A stretch of 64,000 nucleotides of DNA from Mycobacterium syngnathidarum (GTDB lineage: Bacteria; Actinomycetota; Actinomycetes; Mycobacteriales; Mycobacteriaceae): assembly GCF_001942625.1 (NCBI RefSeq), contig NZ_MLCL01000062.1:1-64000 (forward strand), given 5' to 3'. Numbering within the stretch: the stretch's first letter is position 1; each line of letters starts with the position of its first letter. The notes below the pieces were generated by a model, which was given only the letters and a program-made list of their open reading frames with translations, did not search any database and was not told the DNA's origin. The position numbers and the translations under genes were made by a program. Positions 8,423 through 19,425 of the stretch are shown here, piece after piece.

Positions 8423-9061
8423 TCACGGCCTCTTGATCGGCAGCGGCGACTGCTTCTGCGTCGCACTGGCCAGCGTACGGTACTCATCAGTACCACCGGC
8501 GCCGGTGATCGCGACCTGTGCCGGTCCGCTCAGCTTCGTCGTCCACACCGGCTCCGGGTCACTGCTCTCGTAAACCACCCAGGTCACCCCGTCGACATCC
8601 TGGGTGCCGGACGGATACGAATCCGGCTTGATCGAGGCCACCAGGGCCGCCTCGTCGGCGTTGCTCTGCGTCAGGCTGAGGTACTTGCCGCTGGGCGCCA
8701 GGTAACCGATGCGCGAGGACACCGCACGGCCGTGCTGACCGTCGGGCAGGGTGAGCCCGCCGTCGATCCCGTGCCGGCTGCCGGAGTTGGGCTGCCAGCC
8801 CTCGGGCAGCTGCGGCAGCCGGATGGGAATCTTCAGAGCGTCGGCATCGGCCTGCAAGGCGGCCGGTGCATCGAATTCCGGCGGCGGACCCGCCCCGGGC
8901 CCACCTGCCTGGAACGAGCACATGCCCAACAGGCCGGCCAATACGATGCAGGCCAGGACCAGCGGGGCCATCGACCAGAACATATCCCGGCCGTCCTGCA
9001 GCAACCGCGACTTCTCCGGCTTCGGGACCGGGGTTGGCTGAGGCGTCGGCTCGGAGGACAT
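8423..9061 (-). CDS. DUF4245 membrane-anchored protein
   Basis: 212-residue protein with a Pro/Thr-rich cytoplasmic start, one transmembrane helix (about residues 29-49, MAPLVLACIVLAGLLGM) and a ~160-residue extracytoplasmic domain. The family motifs RLPQLPEGWQPNSG and VDGVTWVVYESSD are visible. It corresponds in place to Rv1100. The ATG at 9061 is preferred because the upstream part of the longer frame is a shadow of glpX. It is divergent from glpX with only 55 bp between starts, so the promoters are shared or overlapping. The function of the family is not established. Confidence 0.82.
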   Translation of the reverse strand: MSSEPTPQPTPVPKPEKSRLLQDGRDMFWSMAPLVLACIVLAGLLGMCSFQAGGPGAGPPPEFDAPAALQADADALKIPIRLPQLPEGWQPNSGSRHGIDGGLTLPDGQHGRAVSSRIGYLAPSGKYLSLTQSNADEAALVASIKPDSYPSGTQDVDGVTWVVYESSDPEPVWTTKLSGPAQVAITGAGGTDEYRTLASATQKQSPLPIKRP

Positions 9062-9116
9062 GCTCGTCAGTATCCCAGCTCCCAAACGCTGACCACGTTC
9101 TGGGACAATCTGGGCC

Positions 9117-10145
9117 ATGAGTCCCACGCGGGGAGAAGCCCCGGATCGCAACCTTGCCCTCGAACTCGTCCGGGTGACCGAGGCCGGCGCCATGGCTGCA
9201 GGCCGCTGGGTCGGCCGCGGCGACAAAGAGGGCGGCGACGGGGCAGCCGTCGACGCCATGCGCGAGCTGGTCAACTCGGTGTCGATGCGCGGCGTCGTGG
9301 TGATCGGTGAGGGCGAGAAAGACGAAGCCCCGATGCTCTACAACGGTGAAGAGGTGGGCAACGGCGACGGGCCGGAATGCGACTTCGCCGTCGACCCGAT
9401 CGACGGCACCACCCTGATGAGCAAGGGCATGCCCAACGCCATCTCGGTCCTGGCCGTCTCCGAACGCGGCGCGATGTTCGACCCGTCGGCCGTGTTCTAC
9501 ATGAACAAGATCGCCGTCGGCCCCGACAGCGCCGACGCCATCGACATCACCGCCCCGATCGGCGAGAACATCCGCCGGGTGGCCAAGGTGCGCGGCGCCT
9601 CGGTGAGTGACCTGACGGTGTGCATCCTGGACCGGCCGCGGCACGCCCAGTTGATCGAGGACACCCGCGCCGCAGGCGCACGCATCCGGCTGATCACCGA
9701 CGGCGACGTCGCCGGTGCGATCTCGGCCTGCCGCCCCAACTCGGGCACCGATATCCTGGCCGGTATCGGCGGTACGCCCGAGGGCATCATCGCCGCGGCC
9801 GCCATCCGCTGCATGGGCGGCGCGATCCAGGCCCAGCTGGCCCCCACCGACGACGCCGAACGCCAGAAGGCCATCGACGCCGGCTACGACCTGGACCAGG
9901 TGCTGTCCACCGAGGACCTGGTCTCGGGTGAGAACGTCTTCTTCTGCGCGACGGGCGTCACCGACGGCGACCTTCTCAAGGGCGTGCAGTACTACCCCGG
10001 CGGCTGCACCACCCAGTCCATCGTGATGCGGTCCAAGTCCGGCACCGTCCGGATGATCGAGGCCTACCACCGTCTGGCCAAGCTCAACGAGTACTCCGCC
10101 ATCGACTTCACCGGCGACAAGACCGCCGCCTACCCGCTCCCGTAA
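9117..10145 (+). CDS. glpX: Class II fructose-1,6-bisphosphatase GlpX
   Basis: 342-residue GlpX, the main gluconeogenic fructose-1,6-bisphosphatase of mycobacteria (Rv1099c counterpart). The metal/phosphate motif [11 protein letters not shown] is at about residues 90-100, preceded by [14 protein letters not shown]. Later conserved blocks are [24 protein letters not shown] and [11 protein letters not shown]. Length is typical. It sits 18 bp upstream of fum, so the two form a central-carbon operon. No clear ribosome-binding site precedes the ATG. A -10-like GACAAT ends seven bases before it, which suggests a leaderless transcript (inference). Confidence 0.97.
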   Translation: MSPTRGEAPDRNLALELVRVTEAGAMAAGRWVGRGDKEGGDGAAVDAMRELVNSVSMRGVVVIGEGEKDEAPMLYNGEEVGNGDGPECDFAVDPIDGTTLMSKGMPNAISVLAVSERGAMFDPSAVFYMNKIAVGPDSADAIDITAPIGENIRRVAKVRGASVSDLTVCILDRPRHAQLIEDTRAAGARIRLITDGDVAGAISACRPNSGTDILAGIGGTPEGIIAAAAIRCMGGAIQAQLAPTDDAERQKAIDAGYDLDQVLSTEDLVSGENVFFCATGVTDGDLLKGVQYYPGGCTTQSIVMRSKSGTVRMIEAYHRLAKLNEYSAIDFTGDKTAAYPLP

Positions 10146-10163
10146 CTCGCTAGAAAGGCACGC

Positions 10164-11573
10164 ATGAGCACCGACAACGCTGTCGAATACCGCATCGAGC
10201 ACGACACCATGGGTGAGGTCCGGGTGCCGGCCAATGCCCTGTGGCGGGCACAGACCCAGCGGGCTGTGGAGAATTTCCCGATCTCGTTCCGCGGCCTGGA
10301 ACGCACCCAGATCCGGGCGCTGGGCCTGCTGAAGGCGGCCTGCGCGCAGGTCAACAAGGACCTGGGTCGCCTGGCCCCCGAGAAGGCCGACGCCATCATC
10401 GCCGCCGCCGGCGAGATCGCCGACGGCCAGCACGACGATCAGTTCCCGATCGACGTGTTCCAGACCGGCTCGGGCACCAGCTCCAACATGAACGCCAACG
10501 AGGTGATCGCCTCGATCGCCGCCCGCAACGGCGTGACCGTGCACCCGAATGACGACGTGAACATGTCGCAGAGCTCCAACGACACGTTCCCGACGGCCAC
10601 CCACATCGCCGCCACCGAAGCCGCTGTGCGCCACCTGATTCCGGCACTCGAGGTGCTGCACGAGTCACTGGCCGCCAAGGCCAAGCAGTGGAAGACCGTG
10701 GTCAAGTCCGGTCGTACCCACCTGATGGACGCGGTGCCGGTGACGCTGGGCCAGGAGTTCGGCGGCTACGCCCGCCAGATCGAGGCCGGTATCGAACGGG
10801 TGCGCGCGACGCTTCCCCGGCTCGGTGAGCTGGCCATCGGCGGCACCGCGGTGGGCACCGGGCTCAACGCACCCGACGGCTTCGGCGCCAAGGTGGTCGA
10901 GGTGCTGGTCAACCAGACCGGCCTGGCCGAATTGCGCACCGCGTCAGACTCTTTCGAGGCCCAGGCGGCCCGCGACGGGCTGGTCGAGGCGTCCGGTGCG
11001 CTCAAGACCATCGCGGCTTCGCTGACCAAGATCGCCAACGACGTGCGCTGGATGGGTTCGGGCCCGCTGACCGGCCTGGGCGAGCTCCAGCTGCCGGACC
11101 TGCAGCCGGGCAGCTCGATCATGCCGGGCAAGGTCAATCCGGTTCTGCCCGAGGCGGTTACCCAGGTGGCCGCGCAGGTCATCGGCAACGATGCCGCCGT
11201 CACCGTCGGCGGTCTCTCGGGTGCATTCGAGCTCAACGTGTACATCCCGATGATGGCGCGCAACGTGCTGGAGTCGTTCACCCTGCTGAGCAATGTGTCT
11301 CGGTTGTTCGCCGAGAAGTGCGTCGACGGCCTGGTGGCCAACGAGGAGCACCTGCGCACCCTGGCCGAGTCGTCGCCGTCGATCGTGACGCCGCTGAACT
11401 CGGCCATCGGCTATGAGGAGGCCGCCAAGGTCGCCAAGCAGGCATTGGCCGAGAAGAAGACCATCCGCCAGACGGTCATCGACCGCGGCCTGATCGGCGA
11501 CAAGCTGAGTGAGGCCGAGCTGGACAAGCGCCTCGACGTGCTCGCCATGGCGAAGGTGACGGACGGCGAGTAA
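10164..11573 (+). CDS. fum: Class II fumarate hydratase
   Basis: 469-residue fumarase of the aspartase/fumarase superfamily, interconverting fumarate and malate in the TCA cycle (Rv1098c counterpart). The superfamily signature [11 protein letters not shown] lies at about residue 316 onward. Other conserved blocks are [26 protein letters not shown] and [18 protein letters not shown]. It starts with ATG after AGAAAGG, 18 bp behind glpX. A long-stem hairpin (11583-11642) directly follows the stop and separates it from the convergent devS gene. Confidence 0.97.
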   Translation: MSTDNAVEYRIEHDTMGEVRVPANALWRAQTQRAVENFPISFRGLERTQIRALGLLKAACAQVNKDLGRLAPEKADAIIAAAGEIADGQHDDQFPIDVFQTGSGTSSNMNANEVIASIAARNGVTVHPNDDVNMSQSSNDTFPTATHIAATEAAVRHLIPALEVLHESLAAKAKQWKTVVKSGRTHLMDAVPVTLGQEFGGYARQIEAGIERVRATLPRLGELAIGGTAVGTGLNAPDGFGAKVVEVLVNQTGLAELRTASDSFEAQAARDGLVEASGALKTIAASLTKIANDVRWMGSGPLTGLGELQLPDLQPGSSIMPGKVNPVLPEAVTQVAAQVIGNDAAVTVGGLSGAFELNVYIPMMARNVLESFTLLSNVSRLFAEKCVDGLVANEEHLRTLAESSPSIVTPLNSAIGYEEAAKVAKQALAEKKTIRQTVIDRGLIGDKLSEAELDKRLDVLAMAKVTDGE

Positions 11574-11582
11574 TTTCTCTGC

Positions 11583-11642
11583 GCGAGCAGACGTAAATGT
11601 CCCCGCACGCCCGGCGTGTCGGGGACATTTACGTCTGCTCGC
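11583..11642. terminator. Long-stem hairpin between fum and devS (bidirectional terminator-like)
   Basis: Perfect 23-bp inverted repeat: the left arm 11583-11605 begins GCGAGCAGACGTAAATG and the right arm is 11620-11642. The 14-nt loop itself pairs (CACGC with GCGTG). There is no U-tract. It fills the gap between convergent fum and devS, where a bidirectional terminator is expected. It resembles the hairpins at 17027-17075, 42352-42412 and 57258-57318 in design. Confidence 0.7.
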
Positions 11643-11651
11643 CAGATAACG

Positions 11652-13412
<1,761 letters not shown>

Positions 13413-13847
13413 TCACCGCGCATCCGGTTCGGGTCCGAATCGGAACCGACGGCCGGTGACCCGGACCGGTGACACCCGCACGTAGTGAGTCTTCGACATC
13501 GCCGTCCAGGGCAGCAACTGTGCCCGGCCGGCGTGTTCCAGTTCCTCATCGTCGCGCAGGGTCCGTGCAATGCCTCGCACGATCACGCTCCAGCCCTCGG
13601 CCGCATTGTGATCGTCGGCTTCGAACAACACCTGGTTGTTGATGGCTGCGCTGATGAGCTTCGTCCCGGCCGCGGTCCGAAACAGGATGGTGCGGTTCTG
13701 CACCACGAAGTTGACCGGGAAGATGTGCGCCTCGTCATCCACCGCGGTGACGAGGCGGCCCAGCGACATGCCACCCAGCAAATCCCAGCACTCACGCTCC
13801 GAGAGAAGCTCGACCGGCTCACTGCGCGTTGACATTCCGATTCGCAT
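13413..13847 (-). CDS. Pyridoxamine 5'-phosphate oxidase-like flavin-binding protein
   Basis: About 144 residues with the split-barrel flavin-binding fold of the PNPOx-like family: ECWDLLGGMSLGRLVTAV, IFPVNFVVQNRTILFRTA, LISAAINNQVLFEADDHN, GWSVIVRGIARTL. Similar small proteins (for example Rv3129) belong to the DosR regulon, and the position between devR and devS fits that. The start could also be the ATG at 13835. Neither candidate has a strong ribosome-binding site, and a still longer frame would begin inside the DosR-like box. Probably bound to F420 or FMN, which is inference from the family. Confidence 0.8.
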   Translation of the reverse strand: MRIGMSTRSEPVELLSERECWDLLGGMSLGRLVTAVDDEAHIFPVNFVVQNRTILFRTAAGTKLISAAINNQVLFEADDHNAAEGWSVIVRGIARTLRDDEELEHAGRAQLLPWTAMSKTHYVRVSPVRVTGRRFRFGPEPDAR

Positions 13848-13902
13848 AACGACGACGCTATTGCCGCGCAGGTCATCGCACCATGGGCGAAAGTCTTGCC
13901 CA

Positions 13903-13922
13903 TCAGGGACCAAAGACCCTGG
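13903..13922 (-). promoter_or_regulatory. DosR-like box upstream of the PNPOx-devS pair
   Basis: TCAGGGACCAAAGACCCTGG matches the core of the DosR/DevR consensus (GGGAC-WWA-GNCCC) but deviates in its outer bases. It lies 56 bp from the predicted start of the flavin-binding gene. A second palindrome, ATGGGC (13883-13888) with GCCCAT (13898-13903), abuts it and could be a weaker secondary site. The centre CCAAAGAC is identical to that of the box at 16071-16090. Confidence 0.6.
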
Positions 13923-13934
13923 CATCACTGATGA

Positions 13935-14576
13935 TTACGGCTGATTGCGACGGTCGAGATTGGAGGCGAACACCGCGGCCTGCGTGCGGCGTTCCATGCC
14001 CAGCTTGGCCAGCAATCGCGAGACATAGTTCTTCACCGTCTTCTCGGCGAGGAACATCCGGGCCGCGATCTGCCGGTTGGTCAGCCCCTCCCCCAACAGG
14101 TCCAGCAGCACCCGCTCCTGCTGGGTCAGCCCGGCCAGCGGGTCGGACCGCTCGGCGTCGCCGCGCAGTTTGGCCATAAGTGCGGTGGCGGCACGGTTGT
14201 CCAACAGCGACTTCCCGGCCCCGACATCCTTGATCGCCTGGGCCAGTTCCATGCCCTTGATGTCCTTGACCACATATCCGCTGGCACCGGCCAGGATGGC
14301 GTCCAGCATGGCTTCGTCAGAGGTGAACGACGTCAGCATCAGGCAACGCAGATCGGGCATGCGCGACAACAGTTCCCGGCACAGCTCGATGCCGTTGCCG
14401 TCGGGCAACCGGACATCGAGCACCGCGACGTCAGGCACGAGGGCCGGTACCCGGGCCAGCGCCTGGGCCACCGAGTCTGCCTCGCCGACGACGTCCAGCT
14501 CCGGGTCGGCGCTGAGCAGGTCGATCAGCCCGCGCCGAACCACCTCATGGTCGTCGACCAGAAAAACTCTGATCAT
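13935..14576 (-). CDS. devR: Dormancy response regulator DevR/DosR
   Basis: 213-residue NarL-family response regulator nearly colinear with M. tuberculosis DosR. The receiver domain has the acid pocket D8/D9, phospho-acceptor D54 ([12 protein letters not shown]) and the [12 protein letters not shown] lysine. The LuxR-type helix-turn-helix includes [20 protein letters not shown], whose Lys/Asn residues contact DosR boxes in the known protein. The start [11 protein letters not shown] at 14576 matches the family start. The gene is 10 bp downstream of the Usp gene. It activates the hypoxia/NO dormancy regulon and probably this cassette itself. Confidence 0.96.
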   Translation of the reverse strand: MIRVFLVDDHEVVRRGLIDLLSADPELDVVGEADSVAQALARVPALVPDVAVLDVRLPDGNGIELCRELLSRMPDLRCLMLTSFTSDEAMLDAILAGASGYVVKDIKGMELAQAIKDVGAGKSLLDNRAATALMAKLRGDAERSDPLAGLTQQERVLLDLLGEGLTNRQIAARMFLAEKTVKNYVSRLLAKLGMERRTQAAVFASNLDRRNQP

Positions 14577-14586
14577 CCTCCGAGTC

Positions 14587-15039
14587 TCACAACCGATGGC
14601 GCCGATCGCAAGTGAGCACCGCGCAACCCGTGCCCGCCAGCACCGTCTGCAACCCGGCCGCATCGGGATGATCTGCCCCCAACACCAACACCTGGGCCGA
14701 ATCCGGATGTGCCGTCAGGTATTCCGCCACGCCGCCGTAGCCGTCGATGCTCTGCACGTCGAGGTTCGGGCAGCGCTTCAGCGCGCGGGCCAGGCGCCGC
14801 TCGAGCTGCGCCGCGGACAACCGGTCACGCTCGGCGACGGCGGTCGCGTCATACATCTCGCGGTGCCGGGCTCCCCAGGTGGTCAGCACCCGCAGCGGCG
14901 CCCCCCGCCGGACAGCCTCGTCGATCGCGGTGTGCAGTGCATCGTTGCTGGCGGTGCGGCCGTCGGCTTCGACAACGACGGCCGCACCGGCGCCGGTAGC
15001 TGTGACGGCAGGGTCGAGCAGGGTGTCGGTCATGGTCAT
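14587..15039 (-). CDS. Universal stress protein-like protein
   Basis: 150-residue single Usp-like domain. [31 protein letters not shown] corresponds to the first strand-helix unit and VLVLGADHP to the later nucleotide-binding region. The glycine-rich ATP loop is not typical, so ATP binding is uncertain. It starts with ATG after AAAGGAG and lies between the nitroreductase (15 bp upstream) and devR (10 bp downstream) in one operon. Usp proteins are classic DosR-regulon members. The gene is probably induced by hypoxia through the box at 16071-16090. Confidence 0.82.
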   Translation of the reverse strand: MTMTDTLLDPAVTATGAGAAVVVEADGRTASNDALHTAIDEAVRRGAPLRVLTTWGARHREMYDATAVAERDRLSAAQLERRLARALKRCPNLDVQSIDGYGGVAEYLTAHPDSAQVLVLGADHPDAAGLQTVLAGTGCAVLTCDRRHRL

Positions 15040-15054
15040 CTCCTTTTTCGAAGG

Positions 15055-16038
15055 TCAGGATTCGAAGGTCAAGAAGGTGTCGACAGCGCGACGCGGGGTG
15101 GGCGGCGGAGCATCGGTGATCGTCGGGGCGATACCGATGCGGACCAGGAGTTGCGGGCAGGCATCACGGTCGATCAGGCTGCCGATGATGTCGCGGCTGG
15201 CGTGCAGTTCGGTCAGGTGACTCACCGGGCAGGTGCTCAGGCCAGAGAGTGTGCACTCCAGCAGCAGCGCCGAAAGGGCCTCACCTGCGTCGAGTGCGTC
15301 CGCGCGGCTGTAGCCGTCGGTGGACAGCACCACCAACGTGGCCGAATCCTCGCGAACCTCCGGCCGGCGGTCATCATGCGCGGTCACCGGGAACGTGCGT
15401 GCCACCGGTACCCGCTCATTCTCGGCCGCCGACACCAGGGCGCTCTGCGGGATACCGTCTTCGGTCGCGAACGGCGTTGTCCACCAGGCTAGCTCGGCGT
15501 GGTAAGCCGTGTCGTAGAGCCGCAGTGACTCGGTCAGCGCAGCGGCCTCGGCCACGGTTGAGCGCATGTCGTCGGTGAGCACATCCAGATGTACCGGGCC
15601 GTCGTCCAACCGCGCCCGCAGCAGGCCCTCGAAGGCATCCCAATCCGCATACCGGGTCATCGGCAGGCGATCGGTACGCCGCGCCAGAATTGCGTCCGCG
15701 CGCCGGCGGTGAGCATCCGTGACGAAGTCCATCGGTGAGAACTGAAGCGTCGCCAGATGATCCAAGTCGTTGGGGTTGGGGAAGCGATCGACGGCGGTGG
15801 CCCAGCCGGCCGCGGCCATCGCGACGCGCAGGTGGTCCAGCAGCACACCGCAGCTGATGACCGCTTCACGTGAGGACCGGTCGGTCGCGGTCACCACCCG
15901 GTGGGGGTCCAGATGCAGGTGCACACAGCCGCGTTCAGCCACCAGCCGCCACGGTTGGGTGTTGTGCAGAGAGGGCGCGCGCGATGCCAGCTGCACCGCG
16001 CGGGTGAGGGTCGCTGTATCGAACATCGTGTCGGGCAT
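15055..16038 (-). CDS. Acg-family nitroreductase-like protein
   Basis: 327-residue protein of the Acg/Rv3131 family (nitroreductase fold). The N-terminal RAVQLASRAPSLHNTQPWRL is the family signature, with the FMN-phosphate-binding arginine/serine region, and ALDAGEALSALLLECTLSGL is the conserved C-terminal helix. In M. tuberculosis the family is strongly DosR-induced. Acg was found to bind FMN without classical nitroreductase turnover, so an FMN-storage or sequestering role is possible. First gene of the acg-usp-devR operon, with a DosR-like box 33 bp upstream. Confidence 0.92.
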   Translation of the reverse strand: MPDTMFDTATLTRAVQLASRAPSLHNTQPWRLVAERGCVHLHLDPHRVVTATDRSSREAVISCGVLLDHLRVAMAAAGWATAVDRFPNPNDLDHLATLQFSPMDFVTDAHRRRADAILARRTDRLPMTRYADWDAFEGLLRARLDDGPVHLDVLTDDMRSTVAEAAALTESLRLYDTAYHAELAWWTTPFATEDGIPQSALVSAAENERVPVARTFPVTAHDDRRPEVREDSATLVVLSTDGYSRADALDAGEALSALLLECTLSGLSTCPVSHLTELHASRDIIGSLIDRDACPQLLVRIGIAPTITDAPPPTPRRAVDTFLTFES

Positions 16039-16070
16039 GCTTCAAGCCTCGTCGTGCTCGAGCCCGTCGG

Positions 16071-16090
16071 TTAGGGTCTTTGGTCCTCAA
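16071..16090 (-). promoter_or_regulatory. DosR box upstream of the nitroreductase-usp-devR operon
   Basis: On the minus strand the site reads TTGAGGACCAAAGACCCTAA, matching 16 of 20 positions of the DosR consensus TTSGGGACTWWAGTCCCSAA, including both outer TT/AA ends. It is 33 bp upstream of the nitroreductase start. With devR as third gene of the operon, this implies positive autoregulation. Confidence 0.75.
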
Positions 16091-16120
16091 CCTGCCGCGA
16101 TGTGCGTCTCACGCCGCGTC

Positions 16121-17005
16121 TCACGCCCCGTTGTTCGGCCCGCCCGAGTTCGCCCCCGGGATGTCGGTGATCGGGAAGTTCGGCATCGGCGCGGGCGACG
16201 GTGTGGCAGGCAGCGAGGGGATCTGCTCCGGTGGGATGTCCTTGAGCGCCTCGGCCGGGGGCACCGGCGGGCCGTTCTCCCGACTGCCGTAACTGGTGCC
16301 CGGCTCGCGCTCGCCGAGCATGTGGCTCACGGTGACCAGGTGGTAGCCATTGGCCTTGAGCACCGGGATGAACTGGTACACCAGATCCACGGTCGACGAG
16401 TAGGTGTCATGAAAAAGTACGACAGCACCCGGTCTGATCTGCGTCATCAGCATGTAGCGCGTCGCGGCGGTGTTGGCGTCGTTGGCCCAGTCGAACGGGA
16501 TGACATCCCAGTTGATGTCGGCCAGTCCCTGCTTGCGGGCCTCGGCCAGCACCTGATCGTTGATCAGCCCGCCGGCGGTGCGCACCAGCTTCGGCCGCTG
16601 GCCCGTCGCGGCCTCGATGGCGTCACTGGCCTTGCTGAACTGCGCCGGGATCTCCTCGGGCGGGATGGTCGTCATGTTGGGGTGTTCCCAGGTGTGGCTG
16701 CCCAGTTCCATGCCGGCCTCGACCACGCGCCTGGCACCCTCGGGATTGGCGGCGACCTTGTTGCCGATCTCGAAGAACGTCGCCTTGGCGTCGTTGTCCT
16801 TGAGGATCTGCAGGAGCCGGTCGGTGTACGGGCCGGGCCCGTCGTCGAAGGTCAGGGCGATGCACTTTTCCTTCGAGCAATCCACGTCATCGGGGCCGTC
16901 GCGGTAGATGTGGCCGGTCAGCGCCCCCACCACCACGACCACGACCGCGGCGGTCACGCCGACCAACGTCCATCGCCACGCCTGGTTGTTCGGGAGCCAC
17001 GCCAC
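16121..17005 (-). CDS. Membrane-anchored polysaccharide deacetylase (NodB domain)
   Basis: 294-residue Rv1096-like carbohydrate esterase family 4 protein. An N-terminal anchor (about residues 10-31) precedes the NodB domain. Metal motifs are IALTFDDGPGPYTDR and LGSHTWEHPNM, the catalytic-base region is DINWDVIPFDW, and the active-site histidine is in VVLFHDTYSS. The usual RPPYG substrate motif reads RTAGG here, a deviation in a substrate-groove loop. The C-terminus is a Pro-rich tail. Family members de-N-acetylate peptidoglycan or related glycans outside the membrane. It lies downstream of phoH2 beyond a hairpin at 17027-17075. Confidence 0.9.
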   Translation of the reverse strand: MAWLPNNQAWRWTLVGVTAAVVVVVVGALTGHIYRDGPDDVDCSKEKCIALTFDDGPGPYTDRLLQILKDNDAKATFFEIGNKVAANPEGARRVVEAGMELGSHTWEHPNMTTIPPEEIPAQFSKASDAIEAATGQRPKLVRTAGGLINDQVLAEARKQGLADINWDVIPFDWANDANTAATRYMLMTQIRPGAVVLFHDTYSSTVDLVYQFIPVLKANGYHLVTVSHMLGEREPGTSYGSRENGPPVPPAEALKDIPPEQIPSLPATPSPAPMPNFPITDIPGANSGGPNNGA

Positions 17006-17026
17006 CCCGGCAGCCTACCGGCCTGC

Positions 17027-17075
17027 GATTTGTGCACCTCCCGCAACGTCCACCGTCACGGGAGGTGCACAAATC
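17027..17075. terminator. Long-stem hairpin downstream of phoH2
   Basis: Perfect 17-bp inverted repeat: left arm GATTTGTGCACCTCCCG (17027-17043), right arm 17059-17075, 15-nt loop. No U-tract follows. It starts 2 bp after the phoH2 stop, in the gap before the co-directional deacetylase gene, so termination or 3'-end protection is the obvious role. Confidence 0.65.
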
Positions 17076-17077
17076 AC

Positions 17078-18391
17078 TCAGGGCAGGGCGCCGGGGCTGA
17101 TCTCCTCCAGCATCTCGGTGACGAGCGCGGCGATCGGCGAGCGTTCGCTGCGCTGCAGCGTGATGTGGGCGAACAAGGGGTGGCCCTTGAGCTTCTCGAT
17201 CACCGCCGCGACGCCGTCGTGGCGGCCCACCCGCAGGTTGTCACGTTGGGCCACGTCGTGGGTCAGCACCACCCGTGAGCCCGCACCGAGCCGCGACAAC
17301 ACGGTCAGCAGCACGTTGCGTTCCAGTGATTGTGCTTCGTCGACGATCACGAACGAGTCGTGCAATGACCGACCCCGAATGTGGGTCAGCGGAAGCACTT
17401 CCAGCATTCCGCGGGACAGCACCTCCTCCAGCACCGCCGGGCTGGCCAACCCTTCGAGGGTGTCGAAGACGGCCTGGGCCCACGGACCCATCTTCTCGCT
17501 CTCACTGCCCGGCAGGTAGCCGAGATCCTGTCCACCGACCGCGTACAGCGGGCGGAACACCACGACCTTGCGCTGAGTTCGGCGCTCCAGCACCGCTTCC
17601 AGGCCGGCGCACAGCGCCAGCGCGGATTTGCCGGTCCCGGCCTTGCCGCCGAGCGAGACGATGCCGACGGATTCGTCGAGCAGTAGATCGAGGGCTACGC
17701 GTTGTTCGGCTGACCTTCCCCGGAGGCCGAACACTTCGCGATCACCACGCACCAACTGCACCCGCTTCTCGGCATTGACCCGCCCGAGCGCCGACGAACT
17801 ACCGCCCAGCAACCGAATTCCGGTGTGACAGGGCAGATCCCGAGCTTCGGCCAGATCAACCTCGCCGTCGGCGAACAGCTTGTCGATATCTTCTGCCGCC
17901 ACGTCGAACTCGGTCATGCCCGTCCAACCGGACACCACGACATCCTGCGCGTGATACTCGTCGGCGGCCAGGCCCACCGCGCCGGCTTTGACGCGCAGCG
18001 GGATGTCCTTGCTCACCAGCGTGACGTGCTTGCCTTCCGCAGCCAGGTTGGCCGCACACGCGAGGATCCGGGTGTCGTTGGTCTCAGTGCGGAAGCCCGT
18101 CGGCAATACCGACTGGTCGATGTGATTCAACTCGACCTGCAACGTACCGCCCTCTGCCCCAACAGGAATCGGCTGATCCAGCCGACCGTGCTCAAGACGC
18201 AGGTCGTCGAACATCCGTAGCGCCTGGCGGGCGAACCAGCCCAGCTCATGGTGATGCCGTTTGGCCTCCAGCTCGCTGATCACGACCAGCGGGACCACCA
18301 CTTCATGCTCGGCGAACCGGGAGCATGCCCATGGATCGGACAGCAACACGGATGTGTCGAGCACATAGGTACGGACAGGAGTATCAGTCAC
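17078..18391 (-). CDS. phoH2: PhoH2: PIN-domain ribonuclease fused to PhoH ATPase/RNA helicase
   Basis: 437-residue two-domain protein (Rv1095 counterpart). The N-terminal PIN domain has acidic residues in [33 protein letters not shown] and [11 protein letters not shown]. The C-terminal PhoH NTPase has the Walker [14 protein letters not shown] and Walker [12 protein letters not shown]. Mycobacterial PhoH2 proteins are sequence-specific RNA helicase/RNases described as toxins with a small upstream antitoxin (PhoAT). The GTG start follows AGGAG. It overlaps the stop of a 44-codon ORF by GTGA, suggesting translational coupling. Confidence 0.94.
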   Translation of the reverse strand: MTDTPVRTYVLDTSVLLSDPWACSRFAEHEVVVPLVVISELEAKRHHHELGWFARQALRMFDDLRLEHGRLDQPIPVGAEGGTLQVELNHIDQSVLPTGFRTETNDTRILACAANLAAEGKHVTLVSKDIPLRVKAGAVGLAADEYHAQDVVVSGWTGMTEFDVAAEDIDKLFADGEVDLAEARDLPCHTGIRLLGGSSSALGRVNAEKRVQLVRGDREVFGLRGRSAEQRVALDLLLDESVGIVSLGGKAGTGKSALALCAGLEAVLERRTQRKVVVFRPLYAVGGQDLGYLPGSESEKMGPWAQAVFDTLEGLASPAVLEEVLSRGMLEVLPLTHIRGRSLHDSFVIVDEAQSLERNVLLTVLSRLGAGSRVVLTHDVAQRDNLRVGRHDGVAAVIEKLKGHPLFAHITLQRSERSPIAALVTEMLEEISPGALP

Positions 18392-18522
18392 GTGGCGCTC
18401 CTAGAACCCGCGCGGCTCCACACGAGTTGCTCGGTGGACACTGCGGCACCAGGACCGGAGCCGGTCCTCTCGAGATCTAACCGATCGGTACCGTCCGGAC
18501 AGCAGAGCATGTCGCTAGCCAT
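18388..18522 (-). CDS. Small ORF overlapping phoH2 (candidate PhoAT antitoxin)
   Basis: 44-residue ORF starting [14 protein letters not shown] and ending SRSAT. Its TGA (18390-18388) overlaps the GTG of phoH2 as GTGA, the classic coupling arrangement. Mycobacterial phoH2 genes are reported to be preceded by a short overlapping gene, phoAT, encoding an antitoxin, and this ORF occupies that position. The sequence has no recognisable domain, two adjacent cysteines and a basic C-terminus. A second in-frame ATG lies at 18510. The ribosome-binding site is weak for both. Identity as PhoAT is inferred from position only. Confidence 0.5.
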   Translation of the reverse strand: MASDMLCCPDGTDRLDLERTGSGPGAAVSTEQLVWSRAGSRSAT

Positions 18523-18591
18523 CGGATCCGACGCTACTCCCGCGGTGGCGGGGTTGCTGGCTGGCGCGCCGCGTGTATGACGCCCGCTGCG

Positions 18592-19419
18592 TTACGTGTT
18601 GATGAACTCCTGGAGCCGGGGTTCGTCTGCCAGGCCCCAGGCGGCGATCCGGTCGGAGATGACCTGCGACAGGGCAGCCCGGTCGAAGATCCCGGCCTCG
18701 GCCACGACTGCCACCTTGTCCTGGTACGCGTCGATGTCAGCGCCGATCACGTCGAGTTCGCGGGCCCTGGCCGCGATGGCGGCCACGGTCTCGTCACGAT
18801 GGGTGCTCAGCAGGTGCGACACCAGGTTGGCGAAGAACAGCTCGTGGCGCTCCTCGTCGGTGACGATGCGGTCCACCATCGAGCCCAGCACCGGCTCGGT
18901 GATCTGTGCCCGCAGGTTGCGCGTGTACACCGCGTGCGCGCGCTCGAAGAACGCCATGAACACCAGCGTCTCGATCTGGCTGTAGCTGTCGGCGCGGTAA
19001 CCCTTCATCACGTGCTCGACGCGGACATCCTCGTTGGCCGTCGGGTCGATCTCACGGGTGACGACGAGGTAGTTGCGCAGGGCGACGGCGTGCAGGTGTT
19101 CCTCGGCGGTCCAGCGGCCCAGGAAGCGACCCCACTTGTCCTCGAGGATGAAGTGCTCGACGAGCTCGCGGTGATAGCCGGACAGGTTGTCCTTGGTGAT
19201 CAGCAGGATCTCCAAGGCGTCGGTGATGGTCTTGGGCAGGGTTACCTGCGAGGGATCCCAGTCCCGGCCACCGAGGAAGGCGAAGTTCTCGCCCTGGTCG
19301 AACGGCACGTAATCGTGCGCGTACCAGAGAACCTCGGTATCCAGGTGGCGACGCAGCTCGGCATCGACGACGGGCTCGAGCTCCAAGGTCAGCGCGTTAG
19401 CGACAGGTTTCTGTGCCAT
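18592..19419 (-). CDS. desA2: Acyl-[ACP] desaturase DesA2
   Basis: 275-residue ferritin-fold acyl-ACP desaturase (Rv1094 counterpart), linked to mycolic and fatty acid desaturation. Di-iron ligands are visible at TAEEHLHAV (E107/H110) and VTDEERHELF (E189/H192), and further helix ligands are in RELVEHFILEDKWG. DesA2 proteins are somewhat shorter than plant desaturases, and this length fits. The ATG at 19419 has no Shine-Dalgarno but sits six bases behind a -10-like TACAGT, so a leaderless start is likely. It lies downstream of the glyA terminator, so it has its own promoter. Confidence 0.93.
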   Translation of the reverse strand: MAQKPVANALTLELEPVVDAELRRHLDTEVLWYAHDYVPFDQGENFAFLGGRDWDPSQVTLPKTITDALEILLITKDNLSGYHRELVEHFILEDKWGRFLGRWTAEEHLHAVALRNYLVVTREIDPTANEDVRVEHVMKGYRADSYSQIETLVFMAFFERAHAVYTRNLRAQITEPVLGSMVDRIVTDEERHELFFANLVSHLLSTHRDETVAAIAARARELDVIGADIDAYQDKVAVVAEAGIFDRAALSQVISDRIAAWGLADEPRLQEFINT

Positions 19420-19425
19420 GAGGTA

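Noticed and set aside
8559..10661. 700-codon minus-strand ORF across glpX and fum
   Set aside because: Its translation is a His/Arg/Gly/Asp-rich antisense shadow of glpX and fum with no motif, as is usual in high-GC DNA.
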